Assembly: GCA_019634595.1 (NCBI GenBank)
Contig: JAHCBC010000002.1
Location: 1,070,785 to 1,134,784 of the forward strand
Direction of reading: 5' to 3'
DNA: 64,000 nt
Source of the DNA: Akkermansiaceae bacterium
Lineage (GTDB): Bacteria; Verrucomicrobiota; Verrucomicrobiia; Verrucomicrobiales; Akkermansiaceae
Made by a program: the position numbers and the translations under genes. A model generated the notes under the pieces. It was not told the origin of the DNA, searched no databases, and was given only the letters and a program-made list of their open reading frames with translations. Positions 44,143-54,053 of the stretch are shown in pieces. Position 1 is the stretch's first letter. The number at the start of each line of letters is the position of its first letter.

Positions 44143-44148
44143 GTCAGG

Positions 44149-44961
44149 TTATCTCCGCCGTCTCCGGAGGGCGAAGACGCCGGCCATGCCCGCCATCAGC
44201 AGTGACGATGGCTCCGGAACCTGCACGATCTGGATGGCACTGAGAAAGCCGCGTGTCTGTCCGGATGTCCCGTCAACCGCGATATTCAGGAATCCGCCCT
44301 CCGCGATGGTGATGGTCTGCTTCAGGTAGTTCGTGTTGTCCACCCATGCGGTGTTCGCGCCGGTGCTCATGCTGATGGACTCGAAGGAGTAGCCGGAAAA
44401 ATCAAAGTTTCCCGCGCTGGCGCTGGTTCCCAGATGAACCTGGAAAGTCTGCGCGCCCGAGGTGTTGGTGTTCCGGGTGAGGGTGTAGATGTCGTAGGTG
44501 CCCGCCGCCAAGCCTGAGATCTGCACCCCCAGTGCGATCCGGTTGGTGGTCGCGTTGTTGGCCGTGGAGTTGGAGAAAATCGCGTATCTGCCGACGGAAT
44601 TGTTGGCATAGATGTTCGTGCTGAACGCCGTCCCTGTCACCGCGGCGTGCCCCCCGGGCTGTGCGGAGAGGTTGATGTTCGTCGATCCGGTCGAAGGCGC
44701 GACGCCGAGGTTGATCCCGAGCGGGGATGAAGCTCCTGCGGCGTCCACGATGCCGCTGGTGACGTCCGCGTTCGTGAGGTTGTTCCAGACGGTTCCCGAG
44801 AAGGAGGGGTTCTCCGTGTGGTATGGGCTGTTGGTCAGTTCCTGCGGGGTGGTCGGGACATTGAGCGGATCACCACCGTTGCCGAAGTTCAGGAAATACA
44901 CGGCGCCTGATGCCTGGTTCAGGAGCAGCAGGCTGCAAAGGAAAACGGATGGGGGTTTCAC
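44149..44961 (-). CDS. PEP-CTERM sorting-signal protein
   Basis: This 270-residue secreted protein has signal peptide MKPPSVFLCSLLLLNQASGA. An Asn/Thr/Ser/Gly-rich beta region includes NFGNGGDPLNVPTTPQEL and LGVQISGLAAGTYDIYTLT. The PEP-CTERM tail is VPEPSS, a short hydrophobic helix, and RRRRR. It is unrelated in its body to the protein at 39377-40255. The stop lies 6 bp from the convergent DUF1552 stop. Function beyond exosortase sorting to the surface is unknown. Confidence 0.8.
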   Translation of the reverse strand: MKPPSVFLCSLLLLNQASGAVYFLNFGNGGDPLNVPTTPQELTNSPYHTENPSFSGTVWNNLTNADVTSGIVDAAGASSPLGINLGVAPSTGSTNINLSAQPGGHAAVTGTAFSTNIYANNSVGRYAIFSNSTANNATTNRIALGVQISGLAAGTYDIYTLTRNTNTSGAQTFQVHLGTSASAGNFDFSGYSFESISMSTGANTAWVDNTNYLKQTITIAEGGFLNIAVDGTSGQTRGFLSAIQIVQVPEPSSLLMAGMAGVFALRRRRR

Positions 44962-45100
44962 GTTCGGAAAAAATGGGTTTCCGCTATCATGGGCGGGAGG
45001 AGCGGGATTTCAAGCAAGTTCGGCGATCTCCGGCTGCGGCGTCGGCTGGACGGAGTCAGAATCCTTGCGACCCCATGGCATCCGGGATAGATCACAGGGA

Positions 45101-46444
45101 ATGAATCGCCGGAATTTCCTCCAGACCGCTGGCCTCGCGGCAGCCCCGTTCATCCTCACCCGGAAGTCACTGTTCGCGGAGGAGGTTTCGGACAAGAAAC
45201 ACCGCGTCGGACTGATCGGCTCCGGATGGTATGGCAAGTGCGACCTGCTCCGCCTGATCCAGGTTTCGCCGGTGGATGTGGTTTCACTCTGTGACGTGGA
45301 CTCCGTGATGCTGAAGGAAGCGGGCGATCTGGTCGCCTCCCGCCAAGTGTCGAAGAAGGTTCCCCGGCTCTACGGGGACTACCGCGAGATGCTGAAGGAG
45401 AAGGACCTGGATGTGGTGATCATCGGCACGCCGGACCATTGGCACGCGCTGAACATGATCGCCGCGGTGGAGTCCGGCGCGGACGTCTATGTCCAGAAGC
45501 CGACCGGAGTGGATGTCGCGGAGAGCGCCGCCATGCTGGCCGCCGCGCGGAAGCACGGACGCGTCGTCCAGGTGGGCACGCAGCGCCGCAGCACGCCGCA
45601 TTTGATCGAGGCGATGAACGACATCATCAAGGCGGGCAAGCTCGGCAAGATCTCCCACGTCGAGATCTATTGCTACTACCACATGCGTTCGAAGAAAAAC
45701 GAACCTGCGGGAACGCCGCCTGTGAACTTCGACTATGAAATGTGGACCGGCCCCGCGCCCATGCGGCCCTACGTCCCGACCGTCCATCCGCGGAGTTGGC
45801 GGGCGTTCATGGAGTATGGCAACGGCATCGTCGGCGACATGTGCGTCCACATGCTGGACATGGTGCGGTGGATGCTGGATCTCGGCTCGCCGAAGAGCAT
45901 CAGCAGCAGCGGTGGCATCTTCATGGACAAGGCCAGCGCGGCGAACATTTCCGACACGCAGACCGCGACCTTCGAGTTTGATGAACTGAACGTCATCTGG
46001 AACCACCGCTCCTGGGGTGACGCACCGGATCCCAAGTACCCGTGGGGGGCGACATTCTACGGTGAGAAGGGCACGCTGAAAGCGAGCGTTAATTCCTACG
46101 ACTTCATCCCCCGGGCGAAGGGTGAGGCGGCCATCCACCGCGACTGCGTGATGGAGCTGGAGAAATACGTGGAGGACCAGACCGAGAAGGATCTGGAGAA
46201 GCACGTCGCCCCGGCCATTCGCGGCCACATGATCGACCTGCTGAAAAACATCCAGTCGCGTGGCAAGCCGGTGGCGGACATCGAGCAAGGCCACATCTCC
46301 AGCGCGGCGTGCGTGCTGGCGAACAATGCGATGAAACTGGGCAGGACGCTCCGCTGGGATGGCACGAAAGTCATCGGGGACGATGAGGCGAACGCGCTGC
46401 TCATGCGGCCCTACCGCGCGCCCTGGGTGCATCCCGGGGTCTGA
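45101..46444 (+). CDS. Exported Gfo/Idh/MocA family oxidoreductase
   Basis: This 447-residue protein has a Tat-type signal (MNRRNFLQTAGLAAAPFIL). The NAD(P)-binding domain shows VGLIGSGWYGKCDLL (GxGxxG variant) and VIIGTPDHWHALNMIAAVES. The catalytic-lysine region reads YVQKPTG where most relatives have EKP. The substrate domain includes DYEMWTGPAP, GNGIVGDMCVHMLDMVRWML and GEKGTLKAS. Exported Gfo/Idh/MocA proteins are abundant in this phylum and probably modify sugars in the periplasm. It lies 131 bp before the BASS transporter operon on the same strand and could belong to it. Confidence 0.87.
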   Translation: MNRRNFLQTAGLAAAPFILTRKSLFAEEVSDKKHRVGLIGSGWYGKCDLLRLIQVSPVDVVSLCDVDSVMLKEAGDLVASRQVSKKVPRLYGDYREMLKEKDLDVVIIGTPDHWHALNMIAAVESGADVYVQKPTGVDVAESAAMLAAARKHGRVVQVGTQRRSTPHLIEAMNDIIKAGKLGKISHVEIYCYYHMRSKKNEPAGTPPVNFDYEMWTGPAPMRPYVPTVHPRSWRAFMEYGNGIVGDMCVHMLDMVRWMLDLGSPKSISSSGGIFMDKASAANISDTQTATFEFDELNVIWNHRSWGDAPDPKYPWGATFYGEKGTLKASVNSYDFIPRAKGEAAIHRDCVMELEKYVEDQTEKDLEKHVAPAIRGHMIDLLKNIQSRGKPVADIEQGHISSAACVLANNAMKLGRTLRWDGTKVIGDDEANALLMRPYRAPWVHPGV

Positions 46445-46575
46445 TCAGTGCGGGATGATCCCTGCCTGAAATGTTCTGAAACGATCATCCGTGTGTTCTG
46501 TCCGAATCCAACCGGCGGACATCGCCGCAACGGACTTGCCCTGTCACGGCATCCTGACCGTGATGGGACAACGAC

Positions 46576-47544
46576 ATGCACGGACTCATCAGCCGCTTCA
46601 CCGATCTCTATCCCGTATGGGTGATCTCCTTTGCCGTCATCGGCCTCGTCAAGCCGGAGGCGATGACCTGGTTCAGCGGTCCGTGGGTGGTTTGGGCGCT
46701 CAGCGCGGTCATGCTGGGGATGGGGTTCACGCTGACCGTCGATGACTTCCGCCGCATCTTCAGGATGCCCGGTTGTGTCGCTGTCGGACTCATCGCCCAC
46801 TACACCATCATGCCTCTCTCCGCGTGGGGCATTTCCCACCTCCTGAAACTGGATCCCGGTTTCGCCGTCGGCCTCATCCTCGTCGCGAGCTGTCCGTCCG
46901 GCACCGCGTCGAATGTCATCTGCTACCTGGCCCGTGCCAACGTCGCGCTCGCCGTCATCATCACACTTGCTTCGACGCTCGTCGCCTTCATCACCACACC
47001 ATTGTGGTGCAAGGCGCTGGCCGGACAATACGTCCCGGTGGATGCCCTCCAACTTTGCCTTTCCACGCTCCAGATCGCGGTCATCCCCGTCCTCCTCGGA
47101 GTCTTCTGCAACTGGAAATTCCCCGCCGCCACCGCGAGGATCAAGCCCATCGGCCCGCTGGTGTCCGTCGTCGCGCTGATGTTCATCACAGGGAGCATCG
47201 TCGGGCAGAACGCCAGCTCCGTGATCGAGAACGCGGGCACGCTGGCCATCGCCGCTGTCCTGCTCCACGCGCTGGGCTTTGGGATCGGCTACGTTGTCGC
47301 GAAATTCATCCGCTATCCGGAGGACATCGCCCGCACCATCTCGATCGAGGTGGGCATGCAGAACGGCGGACTGGCCGCCGTGCTGGCGAAGCAGAATTTC
47401 CCGCTCCAGCCGCTGGCCGCGGTTCCCGCCGTGTTCAGCGCCATCACCCAGACGTTGCTCGGCAGCCTCCTCGCAACCTGGTGGCGGAAGCGGCCGGTCA
47501 GATCCTCCACTCCCGTGGAAACCATCGCCTCGGAAGAAGCCTGA
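46576..47544 (+). CDS. Bile acid:sodium symporter (BASS) family transporter
   Basis: This 322-residue membrane protein has about ten helices. Family motifs are VVWALSAVMLGMGFTLT (helix 2), LIAHYTIMPLSAWGIS, the sodium/substrate crossover ASCPSGTASNVICYLARANV, and SIEVGMQNGGLAAVLA. BASS proteins carry organic anions such as pyruvate, ketopantoate or bile acids with sodium. Here it heads a run of six tightly spaced genes that includes an HpaI-type aldolase, so an organic or sugar acid is a reasonable inferred substrate. Confidence 0.88.
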   Translation: MHGLISRFTDLYPVWVISFAVIGLVKPEAMTWFSGPWVVWALSAVMLGMGFTLTVDDFRRIFRMPGCVAVGLIAHYTIMPLSAWGISHLLKLDPGFAVGLILVASCPSGTASNVICYLARANVALAVIITLASTLVAFITTPLWCKALAGQYVPVDALQLCLSTLQIAVIPVLLGVFCNWKFPAATARIKPIGPLVSVVALMFITGSIVGQNASSVIENAGTLAIAAVLLHALGFGIGYVVAKFIRYPEDIARTISIEVGMQNGGLAAVLAKQNFPLQPLAAVPAVFSAITQTLLGSLLATWWRKRPVRSSTPVETIASEEA

Positions 47545-47553
47545 TCCACCGCC

Positions 47554-48630
47554 ATGCCCTCTTCCACCCCACCGCTCCGTGCGGGCACCTACTACTGGAA
47601 ATGTGACCGCCCCGCCGCGTTCCATGGCAGCTCCGGCCATGACCACGCCACCCTATCCCGGATGGTGGAGTCGTTGGTGGAGCGCCGGTTTTCAGCTCCT
47701 GCGGAAATCAGCGAGGGGCCGGGGCAGGGGAACCACGTCACTTTCACCGCCACCTGCGGAGGGCGGTCCCTTTTCATCCGCATCGACGACAGCCCGGAGC
47801 ATGACGGCTACCTGGCCATCGAATCGCGGGTCCAGGAAACGGTGCGCGCGCTGGGTATCCCCACGCCGGAGATCCTCGCGGCCGATGCCTCAAGGACGGA
47901 GGTTCCCTTCGCCTGGCAGGTCATGCGCCGGATCGATGCGCCGGACATCAACCACCATTTCAAGGCAGGCACCCTCGATCTTCATTCCGTTTCGGAGGCC
48001 ATCGGTGCCGCCATCGCAACCTGGCAATCTCTCAGTCCCGCGGGGTTCGGTCCCTTCAGATCCACCGAAGGCGCGTTGGAGGGATGGCACGCGACCTACG
48101 GCGACTACTTCTTCCTCCATCTCGACCGGCATCTCCATTTCCTCGAGCGGGAGTCGTTCCTGACTTCAGCGGAAACCTCCGCCATCCGCCAGGAGATCAT
48201 CGCGCACCAAGCCCTGCTCGATCTGCCCCGGGGTTGCCTGGTGCACAAGGATCTCGCCTTCTGGAATATCCTCGGCACCCCCGATGAAATCCTCGCCTTC
48301 ATTGACTGGGACGATGCCATTTCCGGAGATCCCATGGATGACTTCTCGCTGCTCGCCTGCTTTCACGGCGCGCAGGTCCTCGGGCCCGCCCTTGCATCCT
48401 ACCAGACCCGGCGGGCGCTTCCCCCTGAGCACCAGCGCCGCTTCTGGCTGCATCTCTTGCGGAACATGCTGGTGAAGTCCGTCATCCGCATCGGCGCGGG
48501 TTACTTCGACCGGAGCAACAGTTTCTTCCTCATCAATGACGGTGTGGATCTGAAGACATTCACCCACCAGCGCCTCTGCCAAGCCCTCACCGGCCTGCGC
48601 GGGGACCTCCCCATTTCATCCCTCCGATAA
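47554..48630 (+). CDS. Aminoglycoside phosphotransferase (APH)-family kinase
   Basis: This 358-residue protein has a small-kinase fold. N-lobe segments are VTFTATCGGRSLFIRIDD and a glutamate-bearing helix (YLAIESRVQETVRAL). The catalytic loop is LVHKDLAFWNIL (Brenner motif HxDxxxxN), and the metal-binding Asp is in FIDWDDAISGDP. APH-fold kinases phosphorylate sugars, choline, homoserine or antibiotics. Its position 9 bp after the transporter and 13 bp before the aldolase points to a catabolic kinase rather than a resistance gene. The N-terminus is longer than in minimal APH proteins. Confidence 0.82.
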   Translation: MPSSTPPLRAGTYYWKCDRPAAFHGSSGHDHATLSRMVESLVERRFSAPAEISEGPGQGNHVTFTATCGGRSLFIRIDDSPEHDGYLAIESRVQETVRALGIPTPEILAADASRTEVPFAWQVMRRIDAPDINHHFKAGTLDLHSVSEAIGAAIATWQSLSPAGFGPFRSTEGALEGWHATYGDYFFLHLDRHLHFLERESFLTSAETSAIRQEIIAHQALLDLPRGCLVHKDLAFWNILGTPDEILAFIDWDDAISGDPMDDFSLLACFHGAQVLGPALASYQTRRALPPEHQRRFWLHLLRNMLVKSVIRIGAGYFDRSNSFFLINDGVDLKTFTHQRLCQALTGLRGDLPISSLR

Positions 48631-48643
48631 ACCACCTCCCTCC

Positions 48644-49375
48644 ATGATCGGCTCCTGGCTTTCCATTGGCTCCCCGGTGATCGCGGAAATCGCGGCCCGC
48701 TCCGGCTTTGACTGGCTGCTTCTTGACCTGGAGCACGGCAACGCGACGGAGGCTGCCATCCCCGGCCAGCTCCGGGCCATCTCCGGCACCTCCGTGAAAG
48801 CCATCGTCCGGGTCGGCGCGCCGTATCCGGATCTCATCGCCCGCGTGCTCGACTGGGGTGCCGATGGCATCATGGCTCCGCGCATCAACTCCGCCGCGGA
48901 AGCGGAGGCATTGGTAAGTGCCGCCCACTACGCCCCCCGCGGCAACCGGGGATACTCCCGCAGTTCCCGCGCTTACGGCTACGGCCTCCAACCTCCGTCC
49001 TCCGCCGCGGAGATCACGCCCCCACTCATCATGGCGCAGATCGAAACCATCGAGGGCGTCCGTCATGCCTCGGAGATCGCCGCGGTGCCGGGCATCGACG
49101 TGCTCTTTGTGGGACCAGCGGATCTCCAGTTCGACCTCAATGCCCGGCCCGAAGCCGCCGCCTTCACCTACGCCGAATGCCTGGGGCGGGTGAATGAAGC
49201 CGCCCGCGCCCATGGTAAGGCTACCGGGATCCTCGTGCGGGACCATTCGCAGTATCATCACCATCTCGGACTCGGCTTCACCCACATCGCCATCGACTCC
49301 GACCTCTCCATCCTCCGCAACGGCTACCAGCAGATCCTCACCCTCGCACGAACCCAACCCATTCCGAACCCATGA
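48644..49375 (+). CDS. HpcH/HpaI-family class II aldolase (2-keto-3-deoxy acid type)
   Basis: This 243-residue TIM-barrel enzyme has WLSIGSPVIAEIAARSGFDW, the catalytic His in LLLDLEHGN, GADGIMAPRI, the metal ligand Glu in MAQIETIEGV and Asp in LFVGPADLQFDL. Relatives (HpaI, GarL, RhmA/YfaU) split 2-keto-3-deoxy acids into pyruvate and an aldehyde. The YSRSSRAYGYG segment is the substrate-loop region. It overlaps the next gene by 4 bp. With the transporter and kinase upstream it fits a sugar-acid breakdown route. Confidence 0.86.
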   Translation: MIGSWLSIGSPVIAEIAARSGFDWLLLDLEHGNATEAAIPGQLRAISGTSVKAIVRVGAPYPDLIARVLDWGADGIMAPRINSAAEAEALVSAAHYAPRGNRGYSRSSRAYGYGLQPPSSAAEITPPLIMAQIETIEGVRHASEIAAVPGIDVLFVGPADLQFDLNARPEAAAFTYAECLGRVNEAARAHGKATGILVRDHSQYHHHLGLGFTHIAIDSDLSILRNGYQQILTLARTQPIPNP

Positions 49376-52149
49376 CGCGCCATCTTCTCCTGTCCGCCCT
49401 TTTCCTTTCCTGGAGCTTCGTTCGTGCCGAAAGCCCGGTGCCCCGGAGCATCCTCGACCTCACGCTCGAACCCACCGAAATCAACTTCAACCCCGGTCCG
49501 GAATATTCCGAGGAGCAGCAGGACTACGCCATGGTCATCGGCATGGACCGCACGCCGAAGGGCCGGCTGTGGGCCGCATGGGTCGGCGGCGGTGACAGTC
49601 CGCTCGCGTATTTCATCGCCGCCACCAGCGATGACGATGGGAAAACGTGGTCCCACCCGCGCATGGTCATCCGCCCTGGCCGGACGGTGACCGGGCTGAA
49701 CCGCAGCGTCATCGTCGGCAACTTCTGGACGGATCCTACCGGGAAGCTCTGGATGTTCTATGACCAGTCGCTGGAGCAGTTCGATGGCCGGGCCGGTGTA
49801 TGGGCCATCACTTGCGAGAATCCCGATGACGAAAAGCCCACCTGGTCCGCGCCCCGCCGCATCTGGCACGGCATGTCCCTCAACAAGCCCACCGTCCTCA
49901 GCAACGGCGACTGGATGCTGCCCATTTCCCTGTGGGACCGTGGGCACATCAAGCCGGTCTTTGGCGACGCCTACCCGGAACTGGATGACCAGCGCATGGC
50001 CCACTGGTTCGCCTCCAGCGACCGGGGGAAGACCTGGACCCGTCGCGGCGGCGTCGCGTTCCCGAAGCCCCGCTTTGACGAGCACATGCTGGTCGAACTC
50101 AAGGACGGACGCCTGCGGATGCTCGCCCGCAACGGCGATGGCATCATGGAGTCCTACTCCAATGACAAGGGCGGGACCTGGAGCGAGCCCGTGCCGTCGG
50201 AGATCAAAAATCCGAGTTCCCGCTTCTTCTTCCGCCGCCTGCAGTCCGGAAATCTCCTGCTCGTGAAAAACGGCCCGCTCGACCGGAAGTTCGAGCGCAC
50301 CCACATGACCGCCTATCTTTCCGATGATGATGGGAAGACATGGAAAGGCGGGCTGGTCATCGACGAGCGTGAGGACGTTTCCTATCCGGACGGCTTCCAG
50401 GCACCGGACGGTCGCATTTACATCATCCACGACCGCGAACGCTCGAAGCAGCGCGAGATCCTCTTCGCGAAGTTCACGGAGGCGGATATCCTCGCCAAGG
50501 ACTTCGTCACCGAAGGTTCAGCGGGAAAGATCCCTGTCTTCAAAGGGCGGGGGGCGCGGAAAGGTGCGTATCTTCCCAACAACGGCATCCAGCTTGCCGA
50601 GCAATGGCCGCCGAAGGATCTCGATCCGAAGTCCGCGGAACCCATGCCGGTGCCGTATCTGGAAAAGAAGAACATTCCCGCCGTCATCCCCATCAACATC
50701 GGCCGCCAGCTTTTCGTCGATGACTTCCTGATCGAAAGCACCGACCTCACCCGCACCTTCCACGCTGCGGAAAAGCTCGGTACCAACCCCGTCTTCAAGC
50801 CGGAGACCAAACAGGAACTCGAACCCACCGGGATCGAGGGACAGGACCAGGCCGTCACCTACCTCGGTCACGGCGGGGTGTTCTACAATCCTGCCAAGAG
50901 CCATTTCGAGATGTTCTACACCGCCAGTTGGCGCGGTGGGCTGGCGCTCGCCACCAGTCCGGATCTGATCCACTGGACCCGTCCGCAGCTCGGGCTTTCC
51001 GGGGACAATATCATCCTGCCAGCAGGAGCTGACTTCGCCGGGAAGGACAATGCCATCTGGCTCGATTTGGACGCAAAGGATCCGTCCCAACGCTACAAGG
51101 CCATCATCCAGCGCGGGAAAGGCCATACGCTCCATACCTCACCCGACGGCCTCGTCTGGTCGTCCGGCATCCCCGCAGGGGATTCAGGCGACTATTCGTC
51201 GTTCTTTCACAATCCGTTCCGAAACGTCTGGGTCCAGAGCATCAAGCGCAACACCGACCGTGGCCGCGCCCGTTACTACCATGAAAGCCGTGACTTCACC
51301 GGCTCCGCCGCGCGGGACAAGTCCGTCTATTGGACGAACGCCGACAAGCTCGATCCGCCCGATCCCGCGATCAATAATGCCCCCCAGCTTTACAGCCTCA
51401 ACGCCGTCGCCTATGAGAGCATCCTCCTGGGCGAGCACTACGTCTTGCTCGGCCCCACGAACCGGGTTTGCGAGGAAGGGAAGTTTCCGAAGATCACCGA
51501 GCTGCATCTTGGCTTCAGCCGGGATGGCTTCCACTGGTCTCGGCCTGATGATCGCAGGCCCTTCATCGCCGCCAGCCGCCGGGATGGGCAGCATGACCGT
51601 GCCTATCTCCACGGTACCAACGGCGTCATGCTCGTCCATGATGACAAGCTCTGGTTCCCGTACTGCGGCTACTCCGGCATCGCGCCGAACGGACACCGCG
51701 GTATGTACACCGGTGCCTCCATCGGCATGGCCACCCTCCGCCGGGACGGCTTCGCATCCATGGATGCCACCGGGAAATCCGGCACCCTCACCACCCGGCC
51801 CGTCGCCTTCAACGGCCGCCATCTTTTCGTGAACGTCAGCAACCCGGGCGGGAAACTCCGTGTCGAGATTCTTGATGAAAAGGGAAAACCCATCGCTCCC
51901 TTCACCACGGAGAACTGCGTCACTATCAAGGCCGACAGCACGCTCCACGAAGTCACCTGGAAAGGCACGGAGAACCTCGATGGCATCCGTGGCAAATCCG
52001 TCCGCTTCCGTTTCCACCTCACGGATGGCAGCCTCTATTCCTTCTGGGTCAGCCAGGACGAAAAGGGCGCGTCCGGCGGCTACCTCGGCGGCGGTGGCTC
52101 CGCCTACGGCGGCATCATCGACACCAAAGGGAAGGATGCCCTCAAGTAA
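49372..52149 (+). CDS. Secreted double beta-propeller glycosidase (sialidase-like plus GH32/43-like)
   Basis: This 925-residue protein has signal peptide MTRHLLLSALFLSWSFVRA. The N-terminal sialidase-like propeller (near 40-390) carries Asp-box motifs SDDDGKTW (86-93), SSDRGKTW, SNDKGGTW and SDDDGKTW. The C-terminal half (near 440-830) resembles five-bladed GH32/GH43-type propellers: LFVDDFLIESTDLTRTF, GGVFYNPAKSHFEMFYTA, SPDLIHWTRP and a closing jelly-roll-like region (850-925). Activity of either half cannot be assigned. True sialidase Arg triads are not evident, so the name sialidase-like refers to fold only. It is translationally coupled to the aldolase. Confidence 0.78.
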   Translation: MTRHLLLSALFLSWSFVRAESPVPRSILDLTLEPTEINFNPGPEYSEEQQDYAMVIGMDRTPKGRLWAAWVGGGDSPLAYFIAATSDDDGKTWSHPRMVIRPGRTVTGLNRSVIVGNFWTDPTGKLWMFYDQSLEQFDGRAGVWAITCENPDDEKPTWSAPRRIWHGMSLNKPTVLSNGDWMLPISLWDRGHIKPVFGDAYPELDDQRMAHWFASSDRGKTWTRRGGVAFPKPRFDEHMLVELKDGRLRMLARNGDGIMESYSNDKGGTWSEPVPSEIKNPSSRFFFRRLQSGNLLLVKNGPLDRKFERTHMTAYLSDDDGKTWKGGLVIDEREDVSYPDGFQAPDGRIYIIHDRERSKQREILFAKFTEADILAKDFVTEGSAGKIPVFKGRGARKGAYLPNNGIQLAEQWPPKDLDPKSAEPMPVPYLEKKNIPAVIPINIGRQLFVDDFLIESTDLTRTFHAAEKLGTNPVFKPETKQELEPTGIEGQDQAVTYLGHGGVFYNPAKSHFEMFYTASWRGGLALATSPDLIHWTRPQLGLSGDNIILPAGADFAGKDNAIWLDLDAKDPSQRYKAIIQRGKGHTLHTSPDGLVWSSGIPAGDSGDYSSFFHNPFRNVWVQSIKRNTDRGRARYYHESRDFTGSAARDKSVYWTNADKLDPPDPAINNAPQLYSLNAVAYESILLGEHYVLLGPTNRVCEEGKFPKITELHLGFSRDGFHWSRPDDRRPFIAASRRDGQHDRAYLHGTNGVMLVHDDKLWFPYCGYSGIAPNGHRGMYTGASIGMATLRRDGFASMDATGKSGTLTTRPVAFNGRHLFVNVSNPGGKLRVEILDEKGKPIAPFTTENCVTIKADSTLHEVTWKGTENLDGIRGKSVRFRFHLTDGSLYSFWVSQDEKGASGGYLGGGGSAYGGIIDTKGKDALK

Positions 52150-52169
52150 CCCCCAACACCCGTCCCCGC

Positions 52170-53999
52170 ATGAACACTTTTCTGAGAACGGCGAAAGTGA
52201 CAGCCGTCATTCTCTCCTGCATCTCCCCGGCTCTGGCAGATACGGGAGTCTCCCTTGCTGATTATGCCGCCCACAAGAAGGGCGAAGACTGGGCGCCCGC
52301 CATCAGAAAAGCGTTTGCCGACTCGCCGACGGTGAGCGTCCCCGCAGGGCGTTACTCCACCTCCCGGGTGGAATTTTCCGATGGCATGATCCTACGCGGG
52401 GCGGGGGAAAGCACCGTGTTCGTTCCCCTCGGAACACGCCTTTTTGACATCAACGGCGAGGCCGGGAAAGAGGTGCCCGTTACTGCTGACATCGTGGACT
52501 TCTCAGACGGAATCGATCTTGAATCCGCCGATGGACTGGCTGCCGGGGATGACATCCTCATCCGCGGCCAGCGCAACTCCATGATCCGCGAGGGCACCGC
52601 CGGACTCCACTATGCAACGGATTGGGTGCTCGGCCGGACCCGGAAATCCAGTTGCTTCTACGGTGAGTTCGACACCGTCAAATCCATCGATGGTCCGAAA
52701 GTCACCACCGCCGGCAAGCGGATCTTTCCCGGCTACTTCAAGGACGATAGCCGCGAACCTCCGTCCCTCGGGAAGGATTTCGTCCAGCGGAAGTCCACCA
52801 CTGTGAGCAAGCTGTCCCTGGTCAGGAACGTGACCCTCCGCGACTTCGCCGTGGAGGGGACCCGGGACTGCCACATGCCTTTCCGCGTCCGCTATGCGAA
52901 GGACTGCCTGCTGGAGAACATCGCTTTCACGACGAACACCGAATCGTTCAAGAAGGACGGCACGCCCGACCTTTCGGTGGTCTATGCGATCTACGTCCGG
53001 AACACCACCGTCCGCAATTTCCGGGTGGAGCTTTCGCCGGAGCTTCTGGCCGTCCTCGACGCCAAGGAAAAGGTCTATAAAAACTTCTCGAACTACAATC
53101 TGTTCAAGATCATCAGCAGCACGGCCAGCGGGCTGGAGGGATGCAGTGCCAACGGCGGAACCCATCCGTTCAATATCACCCGCAGCGCTTCGGTGGAGGC
53201 GGGAGGGGGCATCCCTTCGATCGGTTGTTTCATCCGTAACTGCACCGCGTCGAACTGCATCTGGTCCGGCATCAAGGTCCAGCAGGCCTGCTACGACACG
53301 GAGGTATCCGGGAACACGGTTACGGCCAGCGCCCAGGGCATCATCACCTGCGGCCGCAACACGCGGATCACGGACAACCGGCTCACGACCACAGTGTCCC
53401 ACTCCGCAGACTACTACTACACGCATGTCGCGCGTGGAGGCACTATGGGAATCGGTGTCATCGAGGGCTACGCGTGCGGCAGCATCGTCAGGGACAACAT
53501 CATCGATGGCTTCCGTTCCGGCCTTGCCATGGTCGATGGTTACGAGGACAAGAACTGCTTCGAGGAAGGCAACATCCTGTTTGAGAACAACGCCGTCAGC
53601 GGGTGCCTCCGCGGTTTCACCCTCTACAAGAATCCGCACTGCGTTTCGTTGGGGCGGAATGATCTGAAGGTTGTCATCCGGAACAACACCTTCTCGCGTG
53701 CGGCGGGGAAAGACAGCCAGCCTGCCTCCGGCATCCATTTGCCGGACCAGTCCGCCGGAGTGGAGATCCGCTCGAATGCTTTCCGCGGATTCGATGAAGG
53801 TGTATGGATGGGCGGGCTGGTCGATCTGATCGACATCAGCGGCAACGGATTCGAAGATTGCGGCGTTGGAATGACACTCGGGGAAATTTCTCCGGACGCC
53901 GCCGGTGCCATGGTCCGCATCAGGGAAAACGGCAATACGCTCACCCGGACATCAAAGGCGAGCCAGGGGCTCGGGCAGGCGCAGGTGAGGGGATTTTGA
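52170..53999 (+). CDS. Secreted right-handed beta-helix protein (pectin-lyase-like fold)
   Basis: This 609-residue protein has signal peptide MNTFLRTAKVTAVILSCISP ending ALA. A pectate-lyase-superfamily start (SLADYAAHKKGEDWAPAIRK, then SVPAGRYSTSRVEFSDGMIL) is followed by many beta-helix coils such as CLLENIAFTTNTESF, CFIRNCTASNCIWSGIKV and GSIVRDNIIDGFRSGLAMV. A catalytic triad cannot be placed. It starts 20 bp after the double-propeller gene. Together they probably degrade an acidic polysaccharide at the surface. Confidence 0.8.
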   Translation: MNTFLRTAKVTAVILSCISPALADTGVSLADYAAHKKGEDWAPAIRKAFADSPTVSVPAGRYSTSRVEFSDGMILRGAGESTVFVPLGTRLFDINGEAGKEVPVTADIVDFSDGIDLESADGLAAGDDILIRGQRNSMIREGTAGLHYATDWVLGRTRKSSCFYGEFDTVKSIDGPKVTTAGKRIFPGYFKDDSREPPSLGKDFVQRKSTTVSKLSLVRNVTLRDFAVEGTRDCHMPFRVRYAKDCLLENIAFTTNTESFKKDGTPDLSVVYAIYVRNTTVRNFRVELSPELLAVLDAKEKVYKNFSNYNLFKIISSTASGLEGCSANGGTHPFNITRSASVEAGGGIPSIGCFIRNCTASNCIWSGIKVQQACYDTEVSGNTVTASAQGIITCGRNTRITDNRLTTTVSHSADYYYTHVARGGTMGIGVIEGYACGSIVRDNIIDGFRSGLAMVDGYEDKNCFEEGNILFENNAVSGCLRGFTLYKNPHCVSLGRNDLKVVIRNNTFSRAAGKDSQPASGIHLPDQSAGVEIRSNAFRGFDEGVWMGGLVDLIDISGNGFEDCGVGMTLGEISPDAAGAMVRIRENGNTLTRTSKASQGLGQAQVRGF

Positions 54000-54053
54000 C
54001 CTCGCTTCCCGAGCGGACCGGCGGTGCAATCCGGTATCAACCTGTAACCCGCC

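Noticed and set aside
47554..48630. Antibiotic-resistance interpretation of the APH-family gene
   Set aside because: The gene sits in a tight catabolic operon with a transporter and aldolase, and nothing in it specifically points to aminoglycoside modification.
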